Source: Rutpela maculata
Taxonomy: Eukaryota; Arthropoda; Insecta; Coleoptera; Cerambycidae
NCBI GenBank assembly: GCA_936432065.2
Contig: OW386285.2
Location: 43,207,920 to 43,271,919, forward strand
Reading direction: 5' to 3'
Length of the DNA: 64,000 nt
In this document: positions 36,000 through 47,728 of the stretch, piece by piece
Layout: every line of letters starts with the position of its first letter
How positions within the stretch are numbered: the first letter of the stretch is position 1
Notes under the pieces: generated by a model
Told to the model about the DNA's origin: nothing
What the model saw: the letters and a program-made list of their open reading frames with translations, nothing else
Database searches by the model: none
Position numbers and translations under genes: made by a program

Positions 36000-36580
36000 T
36001 GACAGGCAACCACTAAGAAGGAATTTTTCGAATTTCGACCCCCGAGAGGGTAGTTAGCTTTTTCGGAAACGGTTAGATCTAGATGTGTGAAATTGGGCAG
36101 AAATAATTTTTGTTGAAATCTAGTAGATACGTGTAAGACAAAATTTCTATGTTTTTCTATCTTTTTGAAGGGGTGAAAACGAGGGTGGTAGATGGTGTAA
36201 AACGCACCCGTATTTTCGAAATCGCGTAAGTCAGAAACGTGATTATTCGAGCGATGAACTCTTCTCAGGAAAATAAGAAAGCGTACCTATTCGACGGTTT
36301 TCAAAAAAAGACCCCGAAAGGGTGAACGCAGAGGGGGAGGTTTTTAAGCTTTTCGGTTAAACCTAGATGAGTGAAATTTGGCGGAAATACTCTTTATTGG
36401 AATATATTAGACACGAAAACACGAAATTTTGATTTTCGCTTTTTGAAGGGATGGAAACGAGGGTGGTAGATGGTCTAAAGGATCTCTGAAATCGCGTATG
36501 TCAGAAACGTGATATTGCAGCAAAATAAGGAGACACGTATTCAACAGTTTTCAAAAAGAGACCCCCCCCCCCCCCAATGC
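36000..36580. repeat. Tandem repeat, ~260-bp unit, about two copies
   Basis: GACCCCCGAGAGGGTAG (36038), GACCCCGAAAGGGTGAA (36310) and GACCC plus a C-run (36560) mark unit starts. GGTGAAAACGAGGGTGGTAG recurs as GATGGAAACGAGGGTGGTAG, and TCAGAAACGTGAT occurs in each. It ends in a run of about 14 C. Confidence 0.75.
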
Positions 36581-36828
36581 CAAATTTTAGCGAGAAATAT
36601 TCATTTAAACTGCTAAAAACCCAAGAGATTTCTAAACGTCAATCGCTTATAGTTTAAACGCATCGTCTTTTAGGACGGCATTTTAATCTAGGTTTTTACA
36701 AGTATTTTTTAAATTAAACTATTTTCTTTGCGTTTGTTTTTAATTTTCGAAATTGTAGTTATATACAATTTTAGTAACTCGAAAACCGACAAAACAAACA
36801 ACATTTGAAAGCAAAATTAATAACCTAA

Positions 36829-37023
36829 TTGCATTTGGAGCCTAGATATCATTTCGTCTTGAAATTTTATTGCGAAAAATTTGATTTTTTATTTTTTGCG
36901 ATGCGATTACTAGAACCGGAGTTAATAAGGAAAATAACAAATGTTCTTATTTTGGAATATAAGTTGTTTAAATTTTATATGAGGCAGTGGTCAGATTTAA
37001 TCACTTGTCACATTAGAAACTAA
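36829..37023 (+). repeat. Partner of the inverted dispersed repeat at 34905-35150
   Basis: See the 34905-35150 entry. The shared words include GGAGTTAATAAGGAAAATA and the AAGTTGTTTAAATT region. Residue-level similarity of the frames could mean an old coding element, or simple nucleotide conservation. Confidence 0.55.
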
Positions 37024-38826
37024 TCAAAACATTAAAATTGTTAAAGCAAAAGAATAAGTAAGAAAAAGTATAATATGTAAGTTTATTTTTAGAGAATTTA
37101 TTTATTTATTTATTATTTAGCGAGAAATTTTGGTTGCCTTTATTGATTTTATATAATTATTTTAACAGATAAATTTATTGAATCAACGGGAACATGAAAA
37201 TTTTGTTATTGAATATAATTCAACGGTTTTGAATAATAACAATAAATAGAATAAAATTTAAAAAAACAATAAAGTAAGTAAGTAAAGTATTTATTGATGC
37301 ATTATACAAGAATGTAGTTACATACGTCGTTAACATCAGATTAAAAAAATAATGTGTTCCAAAATTTCAAGGTTAAGGCATCAATACGACTATTACCACA
37401 CAATTAACCTGATCAGCTGTTGACACATAATCCGTTTAAACTGTCAAATCTTAGCACGGCGGAGTTGCACCGTTAATTTTTATTTAATTACTCAGTTATG
37501 GCACGAAAACTTTTTTATTAAATTTTTATTGTTTCCCTCAATATATCGCTTATCAATGTAAAATCCATCACATTCTTAACATTATCTATTTTATTCATAA
37601 CTTAGAAAATGTGGTCTAGAAGCAAAATGATGATAAATTCTTATAAAATTATGTAGGAAGAAACTCCAAGATATTTTGTTTAAGAATACGTGTCGAAACA
37701 AACAAAACTTTTTCAAGAATGAAATGCTAAAAGACACCTTTCACTGACAGATAAACGTTTTCGATGTACCAAAATGTTTTGAAAAATAATTATTTTTTAC
37801 ACACGTTGTACTTGTTTATGTGCACTATTCTAAAATATCATGGATTAGAAAAACATACCTCAAGAAAATATGTAGATTCTGTCCATACTAACGCAGTCAA
37901 AAGTGTTCATATTTTATATGTACGTATAATCATTTATTTGATAAAAATATTTCAATTTGTTATTCGTTTGCAAGATAAAATCGTAAATCATAAAATCGCG
38001 TTTTTGTTTTTCTTAAAGCCTCTAAGTACCTAAGTAATCAAATGTAAATTTATGTTCAATATATTGTTTTTGATAAAATCATTTTTGATTAATTAACCTA
38101 AATATTAGGTGTGTTATTTCCTCAGTTACTTCACTTCGGTATAATTGTTACTGTTTCGTATTAATAAATTTAATGTTTGTTGACATTTTTACCTTTTTAC
38201 TATTTTGGTAAACGATATAATATTGTTGACAAATACTAGCAGAGAGTAAAATTAAATTTTTTTACCGCAAAATTAAAGTGACCTATGTAATTACTGATGT
38301 TTTTGTAGCCGGAAGGCTCCCAAACATTTTTGACATTGATCTATTATGAAACTCACTTGTTAATTCTCGAAGCATTAAAAGTGTACCAAATAAACTAATT
38401 ACATGGATTAAATAAGCTATTAGAGTATTTTTAAATTCGGTATTGAAAATTGCAAAAATCCATATACAGGGTGATATGTTTTAGGCAAATGCGAAAAGAA
38501 AAAAAATTGAGCCCGTTCCTGATATTCTTTTATTTGCGGCACTAATTTGTGAAGACCTCTATTAGTGGAACATGCCTACTAAATTTGATTGGATTTTGTG
38601 AAGCCAATCAAAAAATATGGCCGGTCAAATTGTTGGCAAAAAATAGAAAACACGCTGTATATCAGAAACGAAGGACACTAGGGATATAATAAAGATCATT
38701 TTGAAATCGTTTCAGGGTACTGTACTCACACACTAGCGTGTGGCCTGTCACTCACGAAACACTCTGGTGGTGTCAACTAAAATCTAATTATTTCCACCAT
38801 AATGTCTTAATAAATAGTATTTTGAG

Positions 38827-39080
38827 GGACCATCCTGTATATTTTTCATTTCAACAACTTTCTACTTTGACGGTTGTATTAACTACATGCAAATTTTTTT
38901 TTTCAACACAAATTTTTTTTGTCAATTATTTTTTAAGAGTGTCCATCCTGTATATATTTTTCTACTAGTATAGCACAACACTTCATTGGCAATTGTGTTA
39001 ACTACGTCTCAAATATTGTACTCCGTTACAACTAATTATATTTTAGGGTGTCCACCCTGTATATTTTTCCCTAAAAGTAT
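38827..39080. repeat. Degenerate tandem repeat, ~110-bp unit, three copies
   Basis: The phrase ACCATCCTGTATATTTTTC recurs as GTCCATCCTGTATATATTTT and GTCCACCCTGTATATTTTTC at about 38831, 38943 and 39050. Each is followed by a gap of AACAACT/AACTACATG-like sequence. A weakly similar unit lies at about 50281. Confidence 0.65.
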
Positions 39081-39572
39081 ATCCTTAATTTGTTCGTTGA
39101 CAATAGAACCAACTGCCCACCAAATATTATTCTTCTGTATTAAATAGTTTTGTAGATATAGCACCAACAGACAGACATAAAACAGACGGACGGATGGACT
39201 TGAAAAACCTTAATTCTCGTAATCTGAAACGTGAACACCCGAAGAAATCTCCGAGAATGACTTTTACGACTATAGTCCTTCTGTTATTTTTTTCTTCTTC
39301 ATAATGTCTTGACAGACATTTGGTGATCCACGTTTGGTGTAATTGGCTTCCCTCTACTGTATGGCACACTAGAGACATAAGTTACCAAAAAATATATGCA
39401 CGACTATCTATTTTTGTGGATATTTTCTCCTCTTTTCAAACCTTTCTGATATCCGTTTAAGCGACCCAAAAACATCTGTTGATTCATCCCTTTGAAGTCT
39501 TTTATTAATATTTTGAAATTGGATTTAATTACCAAATATGCAATTTTAGCAGACACCCAACAACAAATACTA

Positions 39573-40366
39573 CGGGAGCCCACCCTAGCTGTCCGTGCAC
39601 CCCTCCCTCCCCCCGATCTTTGGGGACAATGTTTTTCATAAAGATTAAAGCCTAAGGAACAATTTAAGATATGTCCTAAAAAAACATAAAAACTAAAAAT
39701 AAAATTAGTAAATGAATGAAGGCCCACTAATGCCGAACATTTTTGAGGTCCATACTCTTCTGCTAATGCGGATATATTAATAAGCCTTCTTTTATTGCCA
39801 AATCCGGTATCAAAGGGTAATTTACATTTAATTTTATCGGAATGAGCCAGCAGAATCCAAAAGATATCAACACTTTTAACCCTAATCTGTTCATAACCCA
39901 TTGTTACCGTTTTCGAGATAAATGTCTGCAAATTATATTATTAATTTTTTTCAGTTCATTTTATTTTCCGTTAGGTTAATATAAAGTTATATTATACGCC
40001 TTACAATAATTGTCAAAGTTATTTCCTCTAAGTGATTTACCGATATATGAATTTCCATGTTTTCTTAATTTTGGACTGGAAAATGGCACTTCCTATCAAA
40101 ATATTGTATAGAAACAAAATTGTAGAAAATTGTATGCACGTTGTTTTTGGTCAAAAAAGTTTCTGTCCATCTTTTTAGTTCTTGTGTTAAATGACAAAAA
40201 CAACATTAGCAACAGTTTTTTTAACATATGGCCGCCATTTTGAAAGTAAAGCCAGTTTTTTTTCGGACATGTCTTAAATTGTTCCTTAAGCTTTAATCTT
40301 TATAAAAAACATTGTCCCCAAGGATCGGGGGGGGGGGGGGCACGTACAGCTAAGGAGGTCTCCCCG
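39573..40366. mobile_element. TIR element, ~794 bp with ~115-bp inverted ends
   Basis: The left end (GGGAGCCCACCCTAGCTGTC, then CCCCCCGATCTTTGGGGACA and ATAAAGATTAAAGC) is inverted at 40250-40366. The right copy has an expanded G-run (40327-40340). No transposase frame; the 175-codon reverse frame at 39404-39931 overlaps the left end and resembles no protein I know. Confidence 0.75.
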
Positions 40367-40648
40367 ACTAAAAGGTATGTATTTTGTTCCTGTTTCATTT
40401 AACGGCATGTGTCATCGTAAATTATTATTTCTATACAAAGGTGTCTACATCGAAGGCGTTAATCTGACTACATTTATAAATGAAGAATTTTTACTCATAA
40501 AATAATTGTAACTTACAACTTTATGTCTTAACCCTATAAGATAGTTTTTACATACACTAAACAACACAACGTGAATAATCGTAACGTAGATATAGTAAAT
40601 TTAAATTTATTTCGAATTGGTTCTTTATGTACATTCTTCTGTTTCCAG

Positions 40649-42035
40649 GAACTCGTTGCTACTCCGATCCTAACAAGCCACACATCCGAACAAATTTACG
40701 AACAGCAGGATAAACACGTGCAATTAGAATCCTTCCCGTTTAAACCTGAACCTCCTAAGGTTAAAAAACCCAAAGGCCCCCCTCCCCCAAGCCCCTCTAA
40801 ATTCGTCAAAGGAGAGTTTCGCGAAAGTGATTATGAAAGCGACTACGAAGGAAGAATCCCTCCAATTTGGCGAGTTGATAGCGAACCAAGCTATAAACCA
40901 GTCCGTCCAGTGTTGACGCCCAGTCAGCAACATTATCAGCAATATGGGAGAACTCCAACTCCTCCGACTGAATTCGATCATCCGCCTCAGATAGATGGAC
41001 CTCCACGGCCGAAATTTGAACCCATAGAGAAGTTCAAACCGGAAGTCAGACCGGTACCAAAACCAGTTGTTTACAAGCCTAAGGCTATTTCTGCGGCTCC
41101 TGTAACAGACTTAGTAGTTGCCAGACCTATAACTGAAACGATAATTCTACAGCCTGGTTCTCCACCAGAAATTGGATACTCCCCAGGACCGAAGAAAACT
41201 CAATACTATCGATCCACAGTTAGCGCTCCATACCATAATGCAATTCAAACTGAAACTTCTAATGTAATGCATTTCAACGAATCTACTGAAAATTGTCATC
41301 GGACTATGAGCTTGCAACAAACCCATAAAGTTATCAAATTCGGCGATCAATACAAAAAACAAGAGTCAAAGTTAGAACCTTTCCCCTACACACCAGAACC
41401 CGAATACCCTAGAAGGGCAACAAGCGTACCACCTCCGCCAACTCCCAGTAAATTTTTGCCAGGAGAATTTAGAGAAAGTGACTACGAAAGCGAAGTGGAA
41501 AGTGTACGAATCAAACCGAAGTGGACACCAGGTGGCAGCGGCGGTGATAATTTGCATTATAGGAAAGTCAGAGCACCCGCATCTGTTAGATCTTCAAGTG
41601 TGCCAGCACCAAGAGACAGGGTGCTAACGCCGATGGAGTTTGACACACAACCTCCACTCATGCCTACGCAAATCTCGACTACTGACATTGTGGACGGTCA
41701 TTCAAGAAAACACGAATCGATGTATAAGAGATTTACGGAGAACAAATCTGGTCAGATTCTTAAGAGAAGTCACTCGCATGAGCCCGCTTTACACCCTGGA
41801 ACACCCCCCGAATACGGGTATGTATCAGATCAGAAAATAACTAAATCTGCGGCAACAAAAATAGCAACGCATCACATGGATAGCATGACACATGCCTTCA
41901 AGTCCAAGACGCAAAAGTTCGTCAAGGATATTATGGGTGATGTTAGCAAGCAACAGTCACAGAAGCCTATTTTGAAAACGGGTGTGGATGGAGATGCTCA
42001 GGTTTATAGAGAAGAGTCTCGAGCCGCTCAATATG
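40649..42035 (+). CDS. zormin: Exon G: disordered region with modules 2 and 3
   Basis: The acceptor is GTTTCCAG|GAACTC (phase 0), donor G|GTTAGT (phase 1). It encodes residues 2283-2744. Module 2 (40728-41020): LESFPFKPEP, PSPSKFVKGEFRESDYESDY, EGRIPPIW, EFDHPPQIDGPPRP. Module 3 (41371-41663): LEPFPYTPEP, PTPSKFLPGEFRESDYESEV, IKPKWTP, YRKVRAP, EFDTQPPL. Two more PPE motifs lie between and after them (LQPGSPPEIGYSPG at 41147, LHPGTPPEYGYVSD at 41789). No folded domain. Ser, Tyr and acidic clusters make SDYESD a plausible phosphorylation or docking site, which is inference. Confidence 0.93.
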
Positions 42036-42369
42036 GTTAGTATTTTGTTATATAATATCTCTACTAAAATATTTATTTATATCTCTTATAAATATTCTTT
42101 TGCATAAATATTATAACATATTCTACTAAATGGAAATGTTAAAACCAATTAATAATAATGTCATAATAAATCGACTCAATTATCCAGGCATCGGCCAGTA
42201 CCCTCGATCTACTAAAAAATAGATAATATAAAATCACAATTAAATGTGTTTTTATATGGAACTGTTTGATCACACACATAGTATTTGGTTCCTAAATATT
42301 TCGCCATACATTTTTTTTTCTTTTAGAAGATGCGTAACAAATCTTTAAACTTTCGTATCTGCGAAATTA

Positions 42370-42636
42370 TTAAGGGTTCGTAATTCGACAATTTTTCCTA
42401 CATCCTCTGAACCGAAAAATTCTTCGATATGCTTTTAGAGACAACATGATAGAATGAATGGTACTAGGTTATTGAAAATTAAGAAAAAAAATTTTTTTGA
42501 TTTTCGTTCAGGTAAAAAAAATTTTTCTTTCTTTAGTTTTCAATAGCTTAGTACCATTCTATAAAGTTGTCTCTAAGAGCCTAACAAAAAGAATGTCTAT
42601 CGCTTCAGGGATGTAAGAGAAATTGTCGAATTACGT
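42370..42636. mobile_element. Palindromic MITE, ~265 bp
   Basis: The arm 42370-42497 (CGTAATTCGACAATTTTTCC, TTTTAGAGACAAC, GAATGGTACTAGG) is inverted across a centre near 42500 and ends AATTGTCGAATTACG. The arms are about 85 % complementary. Confidence 0.78.
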
Positions 42637-43949
42637 TCATGGCGTACCGCCCATCTTAATCCTACATAAATTAAAAAAAAAAACAAATTCATTCTTAGAC
42701 TATAAGCTGTATTTTCCGTCCGCATAATTTTTTTGATAAAAATAAAACTTATTGAGATACTTACAAAAAAAAACAAGAAGTTTGCAATTTTCTCTAAAGC
42801 AAGTAAATTATGCATCTAAGTTATGCTATCTATTAACGAAAAACAGTATTTGTGTTTTTTTTAATACTGGCTAATCACAGATAAAAAAAAATAGTTTGGA
42901 AGCTTAATTATTATTAATATCTTATTTCGGTCGTCAGCATTCTTCTGAGTTTCTGAGATATTTAACATCTACACTAAATATTTATTGTAAACGTTCGGAC
43001 GCCATTTTTAAACTTCTATATCTCCGAAACTATTAATTCTATAGAAATGTGGCAAAACAAAATGCATCCTCAGTAAACTTTCTTATTTGCATTGGCATTT
43101 TTTTACCAAATATGTTAGTTTTACTCGATGAAAACCGTTTTGAGATGTTTTCTGAAGCTAAAATCACAATTTTTAAGTTATACTATAAATTGTTTAGAAT
43201 TCTCAACATTTGATTGTCTTTCAGTTTTAATGCATTCGTTTGGGTGCCACCCTCTGAAAAGGGACACATCCACCTCATATAAATTAGTAAGTCCCGCATA
43301 ATATAGAGAAGTTTCTATGGTGTACTTATTATTTAATTATAAAAAAATGAAAACAAATTTATTTGATAATATTTTCCTAAGGATTCCCCTAAAAACTCTA
43401 AGTTTAAAATTTGACTTCGATTCGTTGAGCGATGTCGAACAAACCGATGGTAGGACTGACATTTGAAACTCCCTTTTTTCGGTATGTTTGGGCATATGAA
43501 ACGTCTAAATCCGTTAGAATCTCTAGCCTATTTTTTTTTTCATTCCAAGACTTTCTTCCCTCTTTCGTTGTAAAAATAATGGCTGTACTACAAAAATAGT
43601 GCATAGCATTGAAGGAAAAAAAGAATTATTCATAGAATTACTCAAGAACCAAAAGAGTTACACAATAAATTTCTGAATAGAAACCATCCATCAAATTATC
43701 TTGGGGACCAATAGCTTAGTGTTTATCTGGTCTACCTTGTACTCTGGGCATATCCAACGAGGTGGATGCGAACCTCACATACATCGAATTAATTTCTCAT
43801 TATAAATCATTCCCTAAATGTGCTTTGAATTCAATTATGAACTGTAGGGCCCCGTTTTATTTCCATTGAGGTAAACTGGGAGGCGGTTAACACTCTTTTC
43901 AAGCCAATATTTTCATCTGTAACTATATTTCTTTATATGTATACTTTTC

Positions 43950-46350
43950 TTAACACATTCACGGACAGTAACCAAAACAGGGGGGGGTTTAAAAACACAA
44001 ACCTTTTTCTAATTGCTAAGATTTAGCATGCATTTAACAAAATATGATGCACATATGAAATTATAAGTATGTTTTGTCAAAGAAGAGATATAGCGGTAAG
44101 TGCCGTCTTGTCCCTGTAAGAATATATTTTGATAACGTGGGACAATGCCGTAAAATTTTGCGACAAAAATTACTTATTGAACTCAAAAATACAATAACAT
44201 TAACATACAAAAATACAAAATCTAAAATCTATTTTGTGTGGTATTCTTCAAAACATGACTCTATACTGAGTGCCGGTTTATTGGGGCATGTCTTACACAA
44301 GTATTTGGTTTCTTTGCGCATTGCTTGCATGCCATATGATTACACTTCTCAGGAAACTTTGGATTAGGTATCTTGCCTTGGAAGTTCACAGTATGTTCAT
44401 GTTGTTCCCTATTGCTTTCATTTGGACCGTCTAGTTTAGTCCTCGATCGTTTATCTCAATTTGATGCTCCTGACTTTACTAATTTTCTACCATCGTTCAA
44501 GTTGCTAGGTATGCCAGAAAACTCTTTGACCAACTTTTCATCAAACTGAAGCAAAGTTAGCTTAGTGTTGAATTTTCTCTTTAAGTAAAAAGAGGATAGA
44601 ACATAACTTTTTATACCACCTAACGCTTTTTCGGGGTGAAAAATAATAGCCCGACATACTCTAGTTGTATTTTGAGATCTCTTCCGGCTTTATTTTTTCC
44701 TGCCTAAATTGATTTTTCATTGGAATAAGCTTTAGATGGTATTTCGTTGTGATACAAAGGACTCCTCGTCTGTCCTTCTATTTTGACACGTAGACGTTTC
44801 CCCATCTCTTCAATTGGTGTTCCATTCTTTAGTTTCAATGTTGTTACTGTAGTTGGATTTTTTCCTAGTGTAAGGTACCAGTAGTGTAAGTTTTTCTTTT
44901 GAGAAGTTTCTTAGATAGTCCTACACTATTGTAAAAATTTATCCATAAAGATATGGTGCCCGTGATCTAAATAAGACTGCATTAGAAAAGTTACCAATGT
45001 TTCTAGCTAGACAGTCCTTCAGCATCTTCACTTTTCTCAGAGTAAATCTCTACGTTCAAAACATAGCCATCCATTTTGTATAAACAATAATATTTTATTC
45101 AATGCCTCGTTTACCCTTTATGTACTGCCTAAAACTTAAACGGCGACGGAAAATCAAAGGTGATTCATCAAGTGATAAATTTTCCGGAGGGTAATAGACA
45201 ACTCTGAAATTGAGAAGCAGCCTATTCAACAAAGGGCTAATTTTGTTGAGTTTATCCCTAGGACTACATGTTGACTATAAGCACAACTGAAGCATCTCAG
45301 CAATTGTTCGAAACGTCTACCAACCATAGTATACTGGAACACAGGATCATTGAGAGGAATTTAAATTGACCCTGTAGAATACACAATGCTAGAAAATGTT
45401 TCAACTCTGTCATAGTAATTGGCTTGATTGATGAAAATCTACTATTTTTTCTATGTGGTCGCCCTGTGTTTCCCAAACCTGTTGCATATTCCATAGATAT
45501 AAGTATCATATCTATTATTTCATTGTCCCAGAGCTTCTCAAAACATTGTATTGCACTGGGAGTATTTTCGAACTGAAACTGAATTCCTGATTGCGTATCA
45601 TCAAATTCAAAATTCGGAATGTTCGCTGTATCATCCTACTACTCATAACTAGTCTCGTTTACAGTATTACTTTGTGGTATGAACTTATCTGAACTCTCAC
45701 TACTGCCAGACTCATTTCCATCAGCATATGAATCGTCATCAGAACTGAATAGTTCTGATTCAGAATATTCAGATTCATCGGAATTACTCACTTCATTCGT
45801 AAAATATAGTAGTGTTTGTCCCCCCTCCTGGATCCATGGGACCATCTGGAAAGAAATTCTAAATAAAATATAAATGTAAAACATACCGGAAACGTTGACC
45901 TAATTATAAATGATTGGCAACTCAATAAGTAATATTTTTACCGCTTGCTATTTTTACACTGATATTATAAAACAGTTGAAAATTACACACTAGTAAAATT
46001 ATACATTACTGATACATCGCTTTATATCATACACTGTTTAGTAAAGTTTCAGAACCATTTAAGAAGCACTAATAAAAAATAACAAATAATATGAAAAACA
46101 GTATGCACCTGAGCACAAATCACACATAAACAATGGTATTGAGGTTATGTACATCGCAAGGAATGCAGGTCCATATTACAAAATTTTATGTCTTCTGCTG
46201 GGACAGTAAACCACAAGCATATGGAATCTCTATGCAATATTGTCGGCACACGCCACTTTGAATCCACAAAGCGAAGTAAAGATGGACGGCGTATGCAATC
46301 TTGTCCTTAGATGAGAGGAATATGCCGCATTGTCCGTTGGTGTATTTTAA
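43950..46350 (-). mobile_element. piggyBac-type element, 2.4 kb, decayed
   Basis: It is bounded by TTAA at 43950-43953 and 46347-46350. The ends share ACGGACA close inside the TTAA on both sides (CACATTCACGGACAG and, in complement, ACACCAACGGACAAT). The length of 2.4 kb and the transposase relic inside are those of a piggyBac element. The end match is short, so the boundaries are likely but not certain. Confidence 0.68.
44229..45884 (-). pseudogene. piggyBac transposase pseudogene
   Basis: Minus-strand pieces in several frames give the piggyBac order: an acidic Ser-rich N-terminus (SDESEYSESELFSSDDDS); EIIDMILISMEYATG and MTELKHFLALCILQG; then YYPPENLSLDES with the first catalytic Asp, RRLSFRQYIKGKRGIE; LLKRKTYTTGTL; and a Cys-rich tail with ACKQCAKK and, in another frame, CFEEYH. 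At least six frameshifts or stops break it. It cannot make an active enzyme. Family motifs are recalled; the frames are seen directly. Confidence 0.82.
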
Positions 46351-47308
46351 GAAACCTACGCTTCAAAGTAAAATGATGATCAACATCTTAACATTTTTAA
46401 CGTCAGATCATTCAAGTTATTAAATTTTTTTTGTATCTCTTTTTGTGTCTGCGTCATTAAACCCAAATTTACACAGAATGCCTTTTGGTTTACTTTTAGA
46501 CGATTTAAAAAAACCGACTAGTAAGAAATAGGGCTAAAAAATAATCCATATTCCATATTACCAAAAAAATAACTAGAGTTACACTTTTTTCTTGTTTTAC
46601 TTACTGGAATTCTCTGCCACATGTATTTTCTTCTGAAAATATTTTCCGTGAAATTTACAAAATTATACAAACAACATTTAAAAACTATTTAGAGTTACGC
46701 CTTTGTAATTTATTCTCCCCCTCCACAATTGATTGCAATCTGTAACTTTCTTAGAAAACAGTTCAATTTAAAAGTTGGATTAAGATATTCAGTTTGTTGT
46801 CTTATGAAGAATTATCTATCGAAATTTAGCTACAAGGTGTAGAGACACACTGTATATAAAACTTCAAGTTTCCGAGTGGAGACATGTTCAAGGCAAAGCA
46901 CATACAAACATACTGCTATCTTTAGGCGCCAAAATGTCCGGTCCAATCATAATTTGTAATTTACACTAGATGATATATATATCCAATGGTTTGAAAAAAA
47001 TTATATAAATTAAAATGCACTTAATATTATTGATCGTCCCTTGTATATTTAAAGTTTAGTTGCGGTTTTCTGATCGAATTCGAATTCTATGTGAAAGCTA
47101 ATTGTCCACGTTATGTGGATTACGCTATACCTACGTATCTTATGTCGTTAATCGACCAGCTTTATGTACTATTCGTTCCCTGGATAAGCAAGAGTCTTAG
47201 GTAACTAGTTTAACAAATAATGACCACAATTAATTGCATGGTACAATTAAACTGTAAAAAAAAAGTAGTTAACATGTAATGGGATGTTTATGTAACATAT
47301 TTCTATAG

Positions 47309-47728
47309 GAACGAAGCATGTAGATCCAGATACTGGTTTAATTTACTTTAAGTATGATTTTGGGTATGAATTTGGCATAATCCTTCCCGGTGAAAGTAAG
47401 CAGGGGGAAATACCTGTCCCCAAGAAAACTGTAATAGAACCTCCAAAGCGAACGGTTGACATAGAAATGCCCGTGTACCACGAGAGGAGTACCCAAGATA
47501 CTAACCATGCCCCTACACCCCAGTTTAAACCAAAAAAATTTACACCTTCCGGTAAATCTGCCAAATGGGAGCCCACGTCGGAGAGTGAGATGTCTGAGTA
47601 CGAAAGCGAAGCAAAACGCAGGAACAACTTGTTACCAGGTTCGAGATGGGAACCATCCTCATGTAGTCCCGTATCACTGTCGCCTAGTTTACCTAGCACG
47701 TCGCCAGCTTTTAACAATACTTTCGCAG
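47309..47728 (+). CDS. zormin: Exon H: conserved GLIYFKYDFGYEFG block and degenerate module
   Basis: The acceptor is TTCTATAG|GA (phase 1), donor CAG|GTACTT (phase 1). Residues 2746-2884 start TKHVDPDTGLIYFKYDFGYE, a Tyr/Phe-rich hydrophobic block standing out in an otherwise disordered region; I recall a similar block in insect zormin/titin-like proteins. It continues with KKFTPSGKSAKWEPTSESEM, then SEYESEAKRRNN and PGSRWEPSS, a worn version of the SDYESD module. A second long frame over the same bases (47507-47881) is only a shadow. Confidence 0.92.

Larger units (their letters stand above)
34511..40648 (+). other. Intron between exons F and G (6.1 kb)
   Basis: Donor GTTCGC, acceptor TCTGTTTCCAG. 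It is rich in repeats, listed separately. 37030-38460 is AT-rich with nothing recognised. Confidence 0.7.
42036..47308 (+). other. Intron between exons G and H (5.3 kb)
   Basis: Donor GTTAGT, acceptor TTTCTATAG. It contains a hairpin repeat and a piggyBac relic, listed separately. 42640-43949 and 46351-47308 show nothing further. Confidence 0.7.

Noticed and set aside
39404..39931. 175-codon reverse open frame
   Set aside because: It runs across one terminal repeat of a TIR element, resembles no protein I know and has AT-driven composition.
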